A DNA stretch of 64,000 nt from Flavobacterium reichenbachii (lineage in GTDB: Bacteria > Bacteroidota > Bacteroidia > Flavobacteriales > Flavobacteriaceae), in NCBI RefSeq assembly GCF_002217435.1, contig NZ_MUHF01000004.1, forward strand, positions 1 through 64,000. Direction: 5' to 3'. The position numbers and the translations under genes are program-made. This document shows positions 1 through 9,465 of the stretch, in pieces (within the stretch, counting starts at the first letter, position 1; the number at the start of each line of letters is the position of its first letter). The notes beneath the pieces are model-generated. The model was given only the letters and a program-made list of their open reading frames with translations. It did no database searches and was not told the DNA's origin.

Positions 1-64
1 TTTGTAAATGCAAGAAAATGGATTGAGAAAAACTAAAAAATACCTTTTGGGTGTAATTATATTC

Positions 65-199
65 AACACATAGAAACATAGATTTTGTAAACTTATAAAA
101 GGCGTTTTACTTGTATTAACAAACATAGCTATGTGTGAAAATCAAGATTTTTTAAAATTATCTTTTCTAAATATTTTAAGATCTATGTTTCTATGTGTT
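65..199. repeat. MITE-like interspersed repeat, copy 1 (135 bp)
   Basis: A 135-bp element has perfect 19-bp terminal inverted repeats (65-83 and 181-199, starting AACACATAGAAACATAG) and a central palindrome ACATAGCTATGT at 123-134. Closely related copies lie at 29991-30125 (same orientation) and 31830-31962 (opposite orientation). It codes for nothing and could be a non-autonomous mobile element or a structured RNA element. The rest of 1-354 is AT-rich and shows no other feature. Confidence 0.75.
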
Positions 200-354
200 A
201 AATTAACTTTTTTTACTAATTAAACCCAAGGGTTAAAAATTATCTTTTTTCACAATTTATTCTTAACGCAGGCAATAAAATCATACAATTAAATGTTATG
301 AATAGAGTGTAAATGTTAATCGTTTGCACTTAATTTTATTAATATTTAAAAAGT

Positions 355-945
355 ATGAAAAGAATATTGTTTCTATTATTTATAGCGGGTCTTTCGCTGC
401 AAGGACACGCCCAAGGCGAATTGAATAATAAATTTACACCGATTCCGGCTAAGAATCCGGAGGTCAAAGAAGTTATTCCTCCAAAAGAAATAGCACCAAA
501 AGTTAATCCGCCCGCGGTGGTAGAAAAACCAGATCCCTTAAAAATTGATCCTCAAGAACTTTTTAAAGATCCAAATCTATACAAAAGAGACACGAGTACT
601 GATGGCTACAGAAGAAATCAGTATTTAGGAGGTTTTAAAACTACATCATTTACTTCTACAGTTCGTTTTCGCGATGCCGCTTTTGTAGACGGTGATAAAA
701 TAAAAGTCTATCTCAATGACAAAGTTATTGAACCTGAAATAAGTCTTGACGGTGAATTTAAAGGTTTCAAAGTAAACTTAATTCCAGGAATCAACAAAAT
801 CGATTTTGAAGCTTTAAACGAAGGTTTTGCTGCTCCAAATACGGCCCAATTTGAGGTTTATGATGATAAAGGAACTGTTATCGAAGCTAGCCAATGGAAT
901 GTGGGAACTGGTTACAAAGCGACTATTATATTGTACAAAGAATAA
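355..945 (+). CDS. Secreted hypothetical protein
   Basis: This 196-residue protein has a clear signal peptide (residues 1-19, ending GHAQ). A Pro/Lys/Val-rich, probably unstructured linker follows at about 27-65, then a beta-rich C-terminal domain (about 95-196) that looks like a small immunoglobulin-like or carbohydrate-binding-like fold. The function is unknown. It is probably periplasmic or surface exposed. It stands alone, with a strong terminator directly downstream, so it is likely monocistronic. I do not recognise a named family. Confidence 0.8.
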   Translation: MKRILFLLFIAGLSLQGHAQGELNNKFTPIPAKNPEVKEVIPPKEIAPKVNPPAVVEKPDPLKIDPQELFKDPNLYKRDTSTDGYRRNQYLGGFKTTSFTSTVRFRDAAFVDGDKIKVYLNDKVIEPEISLDGEFKGFKVNLIPGINKIDFEALNEGFAAPNTAQFEVYDDKGTVIEASQWNVGTGYKATIILYKE

Positions 946-983
946 TTATCAGCCATTAAAAAGATGTCAATTGTAACATTTCC

Positions 984-1016
984 GGGACAAAGAAAAATTT
1001 TCTTTGTCCCTTTTTT
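984..1016 (+). terminator. Rho-independent terminator
   Basis: A perfect 13-bp inverted repeat (984-996 with 998-1010, GGGACAAAGAAAA) is followed by six T. It lies 39 nt after the stop of the secreted protein gene. Confidence 0.9.
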
Positions 1017-1161
1017 ATTTTGATTAACAGCGCTCTATATCAAAATCCAGAAAGCATCAGTCGACTGTAATTCTATTTATATCTATTGTAATCCTAAATT
1101 GGGAGATTAGTTTTTTTATCAATTCAAAATAATCGTAAAATTGTTCTTTAAAAATATTTTT

Positions 1162-1950
1162 ATGATTGAAAACAACAATAATGAGAAGCCAAAAATGATG
1201 CGGGCCGTTTTAACAGTAAAAGAAAAAACTTTTTTGACACCAAATTATATCCGAATTATATTAGAAGGAAATGACATGGCGGTTTTTGCCGATGCAAGAA
1301 TTGGTGATAATAATAAAATTATAATACCCGAAAGTAAAACTTTATCTGAAAACAGCAGCGAAGAAATTCGTCCGCTGATACGTACTTATACAATGCGTGA
1401 TCTTGATTTGGAAAAAGGTTTAATGACAATTGATTTCGTTTCGCACGGAGACACCGGACCAGCATCAAAATGGGCTGGCAGTGCCAAAAAAGGAGACGAA
1501 CTTACGGTAATGATGAAAGTAAAAATAAAACCGTTATTTATTCCGTCAGACTGGTATCTGCTTATTGGTGATCACACCGCACTTCCCGTTATAAGTGTTA
1601 TATTAGAATCTCTTCCTGCCGATGCCAAAGGAAAAGCAGTGCTGGAAGTTTACAGCGAAGATGATATTCTGGAATTGAAAAAACCGGAAAATATAGACCT
1701 AATCTGGAATTTTAATAACGAGCCCGGAAAGAGTTCACAATTGGCTGCTTCTTTTGACACCAACGATTTTCCTTTTGGAAGTAAATTTATTTTTGCGGCG
1801 GCAGAATATAAAACTGCGGGAGAAATTCAGGATAAACTTAGAAACCATCCCGATTTATTGAGAAGCCAGTGGCAGACTTATTCGTACTGGAAATACGGAC
1901 AAGCCGAAGATGCTTCTGCAGAATCCCGAAGAGAACAAAAAAACAGTTAA
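1162..1950 (+). CDS. Siderophore-interacting protein (FAD-binding ferric reductase)
   Basis: This is a member of the siderophore-interacting protein family, NAD(P)H:flavin-dependent ferric-siderophore reductases of the cytoplasm that release iron. The FAD-binding part carries an R-x-Y-T motif (RPLIRTYTMRD) and FVSHGDTGPASKWA. The NAD(P)H-side domain has the typical LLIGDHTALPVISVILE. The product is about 262 residues, normal for the family. I chose the ATG at 1162. The reading frame also opens at a TTG at 1141, which would add seven residues, and family members often start near MMRAVLTVKEK. No transporter gene is adjacent, so the physiological siderophore is unknown. Confidence 0.85.
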   Translation: MIENNNNEKPKMMRAVLTVKEKTFLTPNYIRIILEGNDMAVFADARIGDNNKIIIPESKTLSENSSEEIRPLIRTYTMRDLDLEKGLMTIDFVSHGDTGPASKWAGSAKKGDELTVMMKVKIKPLFIPSDWYLLIGDHTALPVISVILESLPADAKGKAVLEVYSEDDILELKKPENIDLIWNFNNEPGKSSQLAASFDTNDFPFGSKFIFAAAEYKTAGEIQDKLRNHPDLLRSQWQTYSYWKYGQAEDASAESRREQKNS

Positions 1951-2003
1951 AGAACTGAATACGTTTAAATTCTCCTGAATAAAAATTACGACTATAATTT
2001 ATA

Positions 2004-2042
2004 AAAAAGGCTTCAGCATTATATAATGCTGAAGCCTTTTTG
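2004..2042. terminator. Bidirectional terminator
   Basis: A long, near-perfect hairpin built on AAGGCTTCAGCATTAT and its complement is flanked by A and T runs on both sides. It sits between the convergent reductase gene and the small lipoprotein gene, so it can serve both strands. Confidence 0.88.
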
Positions 2043-2078
2043 ATTTGTAATGGTTTGAAATAAACTGCAATACAAGCT

Positions 2079-2285
2079 CTATTTTGCAGGAGGAGCTGTT
2101 GTTGCTGTTGTATCTACAGTAGTAGTCGTAGTGTCAATTGGTGTTTGTACGCTGTCTATTGTTGTTTCGGTAGAATCTACGTCGTAAGCTGTGTCAGCTG
2201 GAACGGTTTCATTTTTCTTGCAGGAAAATGCTAATCCTGCAATTACAACGACAAGAGCAAGTTTGGTTTTAATTGAAGTTTTCAT
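2079..2285 (-). CDS. Small Thr/Asp-rich lipoprotein
   Basis: This 68-residue protein has a lipoprotein signal peptide: basic N-terminus, hydrophobic core, lipobox LAFSC with Cys22. After CKKNE the mature part is low in complexity, with Thr, Asp and Val runs. It is most likely anchored in the periplasm or outer membrane and disordered. On the minus strand a -7-like TAATTTTG (2315-2322) lies about 30 nt upstream of the ATG. The function is unknown. Similar tiny lipoproteins are common in Flavobacteriia. Confidence 0.75.
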   Translation of the reverse strand: MKTSIKTKLALVVVIAGLAFSCKKNETVPADTAYDVDSTETTIDSVQTPIDTTTTTVDTTATTAPPAK

Positions 2286-2391
2286 AATAATTCTTTTTTA
2301 ATTAATAACTATTTCAAAATTAAATAGTTAAATATTTTAACAGTTATATTATTTCATTTTTTTGTTATATAACAAATTGAAAATCTAACGT

Positions 2392-3027
2392 TTACAATTT
2401 ATTTGGCTTGCTGACGTATTTGTTGCCTTTAATAAAAAATCTCCACGGCAAAAAAGCATGTTCCTCGGCGTAAGCAATACCTACACGCGGCGTTGCAGCA
2501 ATTTGATCTTCATTAAAACGTATATTATGATCTTCAATCCATATTTCTTCTCCGTCCAAATCCTTTTTATTCAAGGACATATTTATTCCTAAAGCTTTTG
2601 CAGCAGAACCGGGACCGGAAGAAATTGTTGCTTTAGAAACCGGCATATTTCGTCTGCGTTCTATAATTTCTATACCCAGCAAAGGTTCGATTGCTCTAAT
2701 CAATATTGCATTAGGTTCGTTTTCTACAGATGTTACGACATTAAACATATAATGAATTCCGTAGCACAAGTAAACATACCCAACACCGCCTTTACCAAAC
2801 ATAACCTCTGTTCTATTCGTGCGCCGGTTTCCGTATGCATGAGAAGCCTTATCTTCTACTCCAAAATAAGCTTCGGTTTCTACAATTATACCTGCGGTGA
2901 TCTCGCCGTCTATTTGCGTATAAAGCACTTTACCCAAAAGATCTTTGGCGAGAAAAAGGGCATCTTGATTTAGATAATAAGAAAATGGTAATTTCAATCG
3001 GAATGATTTAAGTGATGATTTATTCAA
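2392..3027 (-). CDS. mpg: DNA-3-methyladenine glycosylase (AAG/MPG family)
   Basis: This is a base-excision repair enzyme that removes alkylated purines from DNA. The AAG-fold signature is clear: IIVETEAYFG near residues 47-56 (catalytic Glu52 and base-stacking Tyr54, by alignment with human AAG), then KASHAYGNRRTNRTEVMFG and VYLCYGIHYMFNVV. Length 211 is typical. The only plausible start in this frame is a TTG at 3027, with another TTG twelve codons in; there is no ATG before the conserved region. It neighbours Ku and LigD, forming a small repair island. Confidence 0.92.
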   Translation of the reverse strand: MNKSSLKSFRLKLPFSYYLNQDALFLAKDLLGKVLYTQIDGEITAGIIVETEAYFGVEDKASHAYGNRRTNRTEVMFGKGGVGYVYLCYGIHYMFNVVTSVENEPNAILIRAIEPLLGIEIIERRRNMPVSKATISSGPGSAAKALGINMSLNKKDLDGEEIWIEDHNIRFNEDQIAATPRVGIAYAEEHAFLPWRFFIKGNKYVSKPNKL

Positions 3028-3176
3028 ATTTACAATTAAATTTTTAGAATGTTCTGGTGAAACGAAGAGTAGAGATTTTATAAGATTAAACTATTGGAGT
3101 GTAAGATAAAAACAAGGTTCTCAAAGTACATTTAATTACTTTAAAAAAATACAAACAAACTATAATTCAAATCATT

Positions 3177-3953
3177 ATGAGATCAATTTGGACAGGTTCT
3201 ATTAGTTTTGGGTTAATTAATATACCCGTAAAATTATTTTCTGCGGTACAGGAAAGTAATCTTGATATGGATATGCTTGATAAAAGCGATCATGCCAATA
3301 TTAAGTTCAAAAGAGTAAACGAATCGACTGGAAAAGAAGTTACTTTTTCTAACATCGTAAAAGGCTATAAATTAGAGGATCACTATGTAATTCTGGAAGA
3401 TGAAGATTTTGAAGCTGCCGATGCTGAAAAAACTAAAACGATAGACATAATTAGTTTTGTTCTCGAAAAAGAAATTGACAGTATTTACTACGAACAGCCT
3501 TATTATCTGGAACCCGACAAAGGTGCAATGAAAGCTTATGCCTTATTAAGAGATGCGCTGCAGGCTTCTGGAAAAGTTGGAGTAACGAGTTTTGTAATGC
3601 GTAATAAAGAAGGCTTGGCGATCTTAAAACCATATAAAGATGTCATTGTTTTAAACCGAATCCGATTTCAGCAGGAAATTAGAGAAACTACAGAACTAAA
3701 ACTTCCTCCGGTTTCTAAAACTAAGGTTAAAGAAATGGAAATGGCCAGCAAACTGGTAGAACAGCTTACCGAAAAATTTGATATTTCGAGTTTTAAAGAC
3801 GAATATACGAGCAAACTTTTACAGATCATAAAAGACAAAGCGAAGGGAAAAAAACAAAAAGCACCTAAACTTAAAGTAGTGCACAAACAAAATGACGATC
3901 TAATGGAAATGCTTAAAGCCAGTCTTGAAACTAAGAAGAAAAAATCTTCTTAA
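3177..3953 (+). CDS. ku: Bacterial Ku, NHEJ end-binding protein
   Basis: This 258-residue Ku homologue forms the homodimeric ring that binds double-strand ends and recruits LigD in non-homologous end joining. It opens with the canonical [20 protein letters not shown] and keeps the Ku core ([33 protein letters not shown]). The C-terminus is a Lys-rich tail ([15 protein letters not shown] and a KKKKSS end), as in many bacterial Ku proteins that bind DNA and ligase. Its stop codon overlaps that of ligD on the other strand by 2 bp. Confidence 0.96.
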   Translation: MRSIWTGSISFGLINIPVKLFSAVQESNLDMDMLDKSDHANIKFKRVNESTGKEVTFSNIVKGYKLEDHYVILEDEDFEAADAEKTKTIDIISFVLEKEIDSIYYEQPYYLEPDKGAMKAYALLRDALQASGKVGVTSFVMRNKEGLAILKPYKDVIVLNRIRFQQEIRETTELKLPPVSKTKVKEMEMASKLVEQLTEKFDISSFKDEYTSKLLQIIKDKAKGKKQKAPKLKVVHKQNDDLMEMLKASLETKKKKSS

Positions 3954-6496
3954 GAAATGCTTTTCAAAATTGTTTTAATATTCGCTCCTTTTCCTAAAAC
4001 TGGTTTCCATAAATCGCCTTTTTTCTCAAATCGCTGCAATACATTTTTAATAGTAAACTGCGATGGCGATAATTTGTCATTGACTTCACTCCATTCCAAC
4101 GGCGTAGAAACGGTAGCTCCCGGTTTTGGTCTCACAGAATAAGGCGCAGCCAGCGTCTGCCCTGTTCTGTTTTGCAGGTAATCAATGTATATTTTGTGAT
4201 TTCGCTTTTTAATAGAACGTTCTAATGTAGTAATTTCAGGTAATCTCGTCTGAACTTCGCGTGCTATAAGCTGCGCAAATAATTTAACCGAATCGTAATC
4301 GTATTTTGCTTCCAACGGGATATAAACGTGCAGACCTGTTGCACCAGAAGTTTTGCAGTAACATTCTGTCTCAAAACCATCCATAACTTCTTTTACGGTC
4401 AATGCTGTTTTTACAACTTCTTTAAAATCATCTTTTTCGGGATCTATATCTATTACAACCCAATCTGGATTTTCTATATGTTTAATGGTAGAATTCCAAG
4501 GATTTATGTCGATACAGCCCAAATTTGCCATATATAATAACGTTGCTTTGTCATTGCAGATCAAATAATCAATATTGGCATCGTTAGATTCAGAAAAGAT
4601 TTTTTTGGTTTTAATCCAGGAAGGTATTTTATCATTATCTACATCTTTTTGGTAAAATCCCATCTCTTTTATGCCATTTGGAAAACGGTACATAGACTGC
4701 GGACGATCTTTTAAATAAGGCAGAATCAAATCAGAAACTTCACTGTAATAGTTTACAATATCTCCTTTTGTAATCCCGTCATCCGGAAAATAAATTTTGT
4801 TCTGATTGGTCAGATGCAAAGTCGTTTTGCCAATTTTCAAATCAAAATTATTCTCTGTTTCTTTATCTTTTGTGGTTTTTGTTTTTTCCATTTTTGCTTC
4901 TTTTTTAATGGATTGGTCCTTGCTCTTTCCGGCAAAAACTACTTCCTTAGTTTTTTTATCCACTCTAAGACCAAGATAAACAGGCTGACGAAGATGATTG
5001 TCCTGTGTCCACTCTGCAAATTTTACCTGAGCTATAAATTTTGGTTTTATCCATTGAATTTTATCCCGAACCGGATTTTTTTCTTCAAGAGGTGATTTAT
5101 CTAAAAAATAAGGTTCAAATTTTTCATGTAATTCTTTTAGCGTCTGCTGCGTAAAACCAGTGCCGCATTTGCCTATAAATTTGAGTTTATCATTTTCATA
5201 TTGTCCTAATAATAAGGCACCAAAATGGGTACGCGTATTTTTAGGTTCTGTAATCCCAATAATTATGGCTTCTTCCTGCTGTGATAATTTAATTTTTAAC
5301 CAATCGTTTGTTCGTCTGCCAATGCTGTACAGGCTGTCTGCTTTTTTAGCAATGATTCCTTCACTTTTCTTTTTGGCAGCTTCTTCAAGAAAAGCAGTTC
5401 CTTTTTCTTCAATATGTTCAGAATAAAAAATATTCGAAAATTTGTATTTGGACAAAAGCATTTTTAAAAGTTCCTTTCTTTCAAGCAGTTTCAAATTTGT
5501 AGTATCGTTTCCGTCAAGATTTAGAATATCAAATACATAATATTTAATATTCCCTTTTCCGGTTTTCAGGTAGTTTTGAAGGAGCTGAAAATCAGAATGA
5601 TCGTTTTCGTCTTCTACCACAACTTCTCCGTCTAAAATCGCTTCATGATTTATTTTTTTTAATTCATCAGCAATCGCTTGAAAATTCTTTGTAAATGAAA
5701 TTTCATTTCTGCTAAAAAGCTGTACATCATCATCACCATCAATTACTGCAAGTGTTCGGTAACCATCATATTTGTTTTCAAAAACCCACTCAGGATCATC
5801 AAAAGTTTTATCTGTCAGGCTTGCGAGCATTGGGGTTTTATAACCCAGCTTTTCTTTTTTACTTTCTTCTTTTTTAGAAACTGTTTTACTCTTTTTTTTA
5901 GAAAGTGTTTTTTCTTTTTCTGCTTGTTTTTCTAAGGTGTCGAGACTTAATTTAGAAATAACAGATTTATCTTTTTTTAGAATATCAGCTGCATCGGCAT
6001 ACTTATCTTCTTTTTTAATGAGAAGCCAGGCGTTTTCCTGTTTTCCTTTTAATTGTACTAAAGAAAAATTTCCTTTGAGTTTTTTTCCTTTCAAAGTAAA
6101 ACTCAAATGTCCTTTTTTAAGATCTGCGAGCAGTTTTTTTTCAGCTGTTCCTTTATAATTATCATCTGCAGGAAGATAAGTTCCATTATCCCAAACAATT
6201 ACATTTCCTGCGCCATAATTTCCTTCTGGAATAGTTCCTTCAAAATCTTTATAACTGTACGGATGATCTTCTACCATCATTGCCAGACGTTTTACCTCAG
6301 GATCTAATGAAGGTCCTTTGGGAACGGCCCAGCTTTTTAAAACACCGTCCATTTCCAGACGAAAATCATAATGCAAGTGAGACGCGGCATGCTTTTGAAT
6401 CACAAATTTTAATTCATTTTCTGATCGTTCAACTTTTCCTTTAGGTTCAGCCGTGTCGTTAAAATTTCGTTTCTGATTGTATTTTAAAAGTGACAT
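3950..6496 (-). CDS. ligD: Multidomain NHEJ DNA ligase D
   Basis: This 848-residue LigD has its domains in the PE-LIG-POL order known from Pseudomonas. The 3'-phosphoesterase (about 25-165) holds [12 protein letters not shown] and VEDHPYSY. The ATP-dependent ligase (about 215-525) has the nucleotidyl-transfer motif with Lys242 (ENKYDGYR). The polymerase/primase (about 550-848) has the metal-binding DIDPE (Asp683, Asp685). Two Lys-rich linkers (about 190-215 and 530-548) join the domains. The partner Ku is encoded convergently, so the two genes are not one operon. The overlapping 3' ends could produce antisense overlap. Confidence 0.96.
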   Translation of the reverse strand: MSLLKYNQKRNFNDTAEPKGKVERSENELKFVIQKHAASHLHYDFRLEMDGVLKSWAVPKGPSLDPEVKRLAMMVEDHPYSYKDFEGTIPEGNYGAGNVIVWDNGTYLPADDNYKGTAEKKLLADLKKGHLSFTLKGKKLKGNFSLVQLKGKQENAWLLIKKEDKYADAADILKKDKSVISKLSLDTLEKQAEKEKTLSKKKSKTVSKKEESKKEKLGYKTPMLASLTDKTFDDPEWVFENKYDGYRTLAVIDGDDDVQLFSRNEISFTKNFQAIADELKKINHEAILDGEVVVEDENDHSDFQLLQNYLKTGKGNIKYYVFDILNLDGNDTTNLKLLERKELLKMLLSKYKFSNIFYSEHIEEKGTAFLEEAAKKKSEGIIAKKADSLYSIGRRTNDWLKIKLSQQEEAIIIGITEPKNTRTHFGALLLGQYENDKLKFIGKCGTGFTQQTLKELHEKFEPYFLDKSPLEEKNPVRDKIQWIKPKFIAQVKFAEWTQDNHLRQPVYLGLRVDKKTKEVVFAGKSKDQSIKKEAKMEKTKTTKDKETENNFDLKIGKTTLHLTNQNKIYFPDDGITKGDIVNYYSEVSDLILPYLKDRPQSMYRFPNGIKEMGFYQKDVDNDKIPSWIKTKKIFSESNDANIDYLICNDKATLLYMANLGCIDINPWNSTIKHIENPDWVVIDIDPEKDDFKEVVKTALTVKEVMDGFETECYCKTSGATGLHVYIPLEAKYDYDSVKLFAQLIAREVQTRLPEITTLERSIKKRNHKIYIDYLQNRTGQTLAAPYSVRPKPGATVSTPLEWSEVNDKLSPSQFTIKNVLQRFEKKGDLWKPVLGKGANIKTILKSIS

Positions 6497-6549
6497 AATT
6501 TTTATTTTATGAATTAAACTTGAAGATTTGCATTACCATTAATCTAAAT

Positions 6550-7206
6550 TTATTCTCCGGTTTGGCTGTTCGGCGCATCAACTGGTTTTGATTGAGATGA
6601 ACCTTTCTGGCGTAAGAAAATCGATAATACAATTATGGCAAATACAGAAAGAAATTCGCTCTGCCAATTCTGAAAAGACTCAAACCAAAAACGCGATTCC
6701 TGCATAAATTGCAGAAACGAAACTTGTGGCTTTCCTTCTACTAAATTCATTGTATTTTCATCTTTTAAACTTCCGTAAAAGTGGAGACAGAATGACGCAA
6801 AAAACAACACAAACAAACTGATTGTAAGTGAGTTTTGATAAATTTTAAGCCAGATACCGCCTTTTTTTACAGGCCAAGGCGCGTATTTTCGTTGTGGAGA
6901 AGGTTCTCTGTCTACTTCTTCCTCATCTCCAAAACCTTTAGATTCTGAAGATCCTTTTTGTTTTAGAAAAATGGTAAGCCATACAAATAATCCCATTTGA
7001 AGAAATTCACTTTCCCAATTTTCAAAAGTAGCTTCAATAAAATGTCCGCTTAATAAGTAATCCTGAAGCGAAACTGCGCTGCTTCCGTTTTCTATAAGTT
7101 CTTTATTATATAATTCAATTCCAAAAATAATTTGTCCGAGCATAGAAAATATAAAGAGTACTATAAATGCAATCGACAAACTATTTTGATGAATGAACTT
7201 TTTCAT
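6550..7206 (-). CDS. DUF6766-like membrane protein with internal duplication
   Basis: This 218-residue membrane protein is made of two similar halves. Each half has one hydrophobic segment near its start (NSLSIAFIVLFIFSMLGQII and NSLTISLFVLFFASFCLHFY) and a second one ending in the repeated pattern [ENQ]W[EQ]SEFL...IFL[KR]QKGSS[EQ]SK. About four membrane segments result, with a charged linker at about 90-115. I associate it with DUF6766, which often lies among stress genes; that assignment is from memory. It ends 53 bp from ligD and may follow the same stress regime. No biochemical role is known. Confidence 0.75.
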   Translation of the reverse strand: MKKFIHQNSLSIAFIVLFIFSMLGQIIFGIELYNKELIENGSSAVSLQDYLLSGHFIEATFENWESEFLQMGLFVWLTIFLKQKGSSESKGFGDEEEVDREPSPQRKYAPWPVKKGGIWLKIYQNSLTISLFVLFFASFCLHFYGSLKDENTMNLVEGKPQVSFLQFMQESRFWFESFQNWQSEFLSVFAIIVLSIFLRQKGSSQSKPVDAPNSQTGE

Positions 7207-7450
7207 AATGAAGTCTTAATATAATTTAAGTTGAGTTTTAAAACTCTATCAAATTTAGTAATCTAGAAATCAGACTTCTTACATAATTATAAATGACATT
7301 TACAACATTCTGTTCCTTAAAAGCCATTTCTCAAATTATACTTCATTCATAATACTTATAATTATACAAAATCGGGTTTTCAATCATATAAAACTAAGAC
7401 ATACAATAAGTTATAAATTTACCTACCAATAATTTTAAAATTTCAAAATC

Positions 7451-7564
7451 ATGAACACACAAGCAAACGACAGTAAAAAAGCGACAGATAAAAAGTCTGC
7501 CGGAAAAATAAGTCCTGAAAAAAAATCTGACAAAGCAGTGAAAAAAAGTCCTGCCAAAAAATAA
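7451..7564 (+). CDS. Small Lys-rich basic protein (37 aa)
   Basis: A short reading frame starts MNTQANDSKKATDKKSAGK and ends KKSPAKK. It has 12 Lys in 37 residues and a net charge near +8. Composition resembles histone H1-like or SPKK-type DNA-binding tails. It lies 24 nt before an acidic protein gene on the same strand, inside a cluster of stress-type genes. The Lys bias and position support a real gene, but there is no homologue I can name. Confidence 0.55.
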   Translation: MNTQANDSKKATDKKSAGKISPEKKSDKAVKKSPAKK

Positions 7565-7588
7565 CTATCAACTCATAAAACAAATATT

Positions 7589-7894
7589 ATGGAAAATAAT
7601 CAAAATCGTAACTATGATCGGGATGAGCATGATTACAAAGTTAAAAACAACCTGCTTAGTGAAGATCAACCAAATCAAATTAAGCCAAATGAACATCATA
7701 GAGACGGCGAACAATTTGAAGAATTCAGCACAGAACAGCCAAATCGTCAAGATGATGATGATCGCAAAATAAATATTCCACCGGGAACAGAAGATGAAAA
7801 ATGGAAAACAGATCAAAATCTCGAAGATGATTTCTATCAGAATAACGATGAGGAAGACCAAAGAAATCCTTTAAAACAAGATAGAGATATTTAA
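7589..7894 (+). CDS. Acidic, disordered hypothetical protein
   Basis: This is a 101-residue protein with about 30 Asp/Glu against 14 Lys/Arg, many Asn and Gln, and no hydrophobic core. It contains DDDD and DEED clusters and a PPGTEDEKW motif. It is probably intrinsically disordered and soluble. It follows the Lys-rich peptide gene by 24 nt, so the two are likely cotranscribed. Their opposite charges invite, but do not prove, an interaction. A hairpin terminator follows directly. Function unknown. Confidence 0.7.
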   Translation: MENNQNRNYDRDEHDYKVKNNLLSEDQPNQIKPNEHHRDGEQFEEFSTEQPNRQDDDDRKINIPPGTEDEKWKTDQNLEDDFYQNNDEEDQRNPLKQDRDI

Positions 7895-7898
7895 ATAC

Positions 7899-7940
7899 TA
7901 AGCCCACAATCTTTATTTATAGGGATTGTGGGCTTATATT
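7899..7940 (+). terminator. Hairpin terminator
   Basis: A perfect 13-bp inverted repeat (7899-7911 with 7924-7936, TAAGCCCACAATC) is followed by a weak T-rich stretch, right after the acidic protein gene. Confidence 0.75.
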
Positions 7941-8132
7941 TTATAAAAAACAATGAATCTGTGAGTCAAAATTTAAAAATTCAGACTCGAAATTAAAATA
8001 GTATAAAAATTTTAAAAAGTTATGTAAAACGTTTTGCTGATTAGAATTGCAACTTTGTAAAAGGAAAAATTATAAGATCCATTTTAAAATTCTGAAAATA
8101 TAAATATTTAATCTCTTTTAAAAAAATACAAA

Positions 8133-8333
8133 ATGAATACCTATAACACTATAAGCCAAGGAATAGATTATATGAGTCAAAATAATTCTAATACAGGATA
8201 TAATGAATTTTTATTGGCGAATGAACTTTTTAATGTTCAGAGACAAAGAGCTTACAGCTTACAATACGATGACGATTTTAGTCAGGAAGAAATAGACGAA
8301 ATGAACGAAAGCGAGAGATTCGCTGTTGATTAA
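8133..8333 (+). CDS. Hypothetical protein (66 aa)
   Basis: A 66-residue soluble protein with no signal or membrane segment, and an acidic end (YDDDFSQEEIDEMNESE). It lies 40 nt before the ytxH-like gene and is probably in the same transcript. I do not recognise a family. Its place in a run of small stress-type genes is the only clue to its role. Confidence 0.6.
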   Translation: MNTYNTISQGIDYMSQNNSNTGYNEFLLANELFNVQRQRAYSLQYDDDFSQEEIDEMNESERFAVD

Positions 8334-8373
8334 CTATAACTATAAACAAATTTTAACTTTAAAAACAAACATC

Positions 8374-8586
8374 ATGGCATCAGGTAAAGTAATAAGCGCA
8401 TTGGTAGCAGGCGCTGCAGTAGGAGCATTAATCGGAGTATTATTTGCACCAGAAAAAGGTGAAGATTTAAGAAACAAAATAGCAGATATGAAATCTGACT
8501 GCTTAAATACACTAAAAGATAAAGTTAACGAATTTACAGGGAAAAATGCTCCGCAGCAAGCCGGAACATCTAACCAAGCTGTATAG
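8374..8586 (+). CDS. YtxH domain protein
   Basis: This 70-residue YtxH-type protein has one glycine/alanine-rich membrane helix (ALVAGAAVGALIGVLFAPEKG) followed by the conserved LRNKIADMKSD-type amphipathic region and a short polar tail. YtxH proteins are small membrane-associated general-stress proteins of unknown mechanism. I start it at the ATG at 8374, where the YtxH domain begins. The longer frame would overlap the previous gene and adds no conserved sequence. A strong terminator follows. Confidence 0.88.
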   Translation: MASGKVISALVAGAAVGALIGVLFAPEKGEDLRNKIADMKSDCLNTLKDKVNEFTGKNAPQQAGTSNQAV

Positions 8587-8602
8587 AGAATTTTATCAAT
8601 AC

Positions 8603-8648
8603 AAAAAAATCCATTGCAATGATTCAATTTCTCTGCAATGGATTTTTT
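8603..8648 (+). terminator. Rho-independent terminator
   Basis: The inverted repeat AAAAAATCCATTGCA / TGCAATGGATTTTTT with a 15-nt loop begins 17 nt after the ytxH-like stop codon. Confidence 0.88.
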
Positions 8649-8710
8649 GTTAAATAAATATTGAGTCAATAATTGAACTTAATAACTAAACTCACTAAAC
8701 ATACAATATT

Positions 8711-9376
8711 ATGGAAGCTAGAACACAAACTTCAGTACAAAATAAAAGTTACGGACTTAAAAATAATGTTTCGACATTAGAGCGTATCATAATGATAACA
8801 AGCGGTGCTTATCTTTTATACAATGGATTAGCAAAAAAAGAAAAAAATCTAACCAAAACCGGTCTTGGAGGCAGTATGCTTTTAAGAGGAATTAGCGGTT
8901 ATTGCCCTGTTTATGATGCTGTTGATCATCTAAAAAATGATAAAGCATACAATGTAAACATTAGAGTAAAAAGTGTGATCAATAAACCTGTGAGCGAAGT
9001 ATATTCGTTCTGGAGAAATTTAGAAAATCTGCCAAAGTTTATGAGTCATCTTAAATCTATCAAAACTTTTAGCAATACGCAATCTGAATGGACAGCAAAA
9101 GGTCCGGCCGGAATTGGAACGCTGACTTGGAATGCAGAAATTATTAAAGATGAAAAAGAAAAATATATAAGCTGGATGTCACACACAGACGCGCCAGTGA
9201 CAAATGTTGGTAAAGTTGCTTTTAAACCAAAAGGCAACGCAACTGAATTAGATATTACGATTTCTTATCGTGCTCCTTTTGGTATTGCGGGCGAAAGTGC
9301 TGCAAAACTTTTAAATCCGCTTTTTGAAAAAATGGTACAAGATGATGTTGAAAATCTAAAAACATATTTAGAATAA
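8711..9376 (+). CDS. DUF2892 (YgaP-like) plus SRPBCC domain protein
   Basis: A 221-residue fusion. The N-terminal part (about 18-75) is a YgaP-like DUF2892 membrane region (TLERIIMITSGAYLLYNGL, GLGGSMLLRGISGYCPVY). The C-terminal part (about 80-221) is an SRPBCC/START-like ligand-binding domain, recognisable from NKPVSEVYSFWRNLENLPKF and SEWTAKGPAG. Such fusions are common in Bacteroidetes and Proteobacteria near stress genes; the ligand is unknown. It is separated from ytxH by a terminator, so it likely has its own promoter. Confidence 0.85.
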   Translation: MEARTQTSVQNKSYGLKNNVSTLERIIMITSGAYLLYNGLAKKEKNLTKTGLGGSMLLRGISGYCPVYDAVDHLKNDKAYNVNIRVKSVINKPVSEVYSFWRNLENLPKFMSHLKSIKTFSNTQSEWTAKGPAGIGTLTWNAEIIKDEKEKYISWMSHTDAPVTNVGKVAFKPKGNATELDITISYRAPFGIAGESAAKLLNPLFEKMVQDDVENLKTYLE

Positions 9377-9390
9377 GATTTTTTTGTTTC

Positions 9391-9449
9391 AAGTTTCAGG
9401 TTTCAAGTTTCAGGTTCTATGCAAACGTGAAACTTGAAACCTGAAACTT
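9391..9449. repeat. Long inverted repeat, terminator-like
   Basis: Perfect 22-bp arms (9391-9412 and 9428-9449), built from the phrases GTTTCAGG and TTTCAAG, lie between the convergent SRPBCC and pdeM genes. The same CCTGAAAC/CTTGAAAC wording recurs at 50284-50300 and 50453-50477. It probably acts as a bidirectional terminator. Confidence 0.7.
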
Positions 9450-9465
9450 TTAAAAATAACCCCTT

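Noticed and set aside
7568..7907. Hydrophobic open frames antisense to the acidic protein gene
   Set aside because: They arise from the complement of GAN/AAN codons in the acidic gene; the sense frame fits the operon and terminator.
8024..8065. Candidate promoter TTTTG ... CAACTTTG before the 66-residue protein gene
   Set aside because: The -7 element departs from TAnnTTTG at its first base and the leader would be long; too weak to list.
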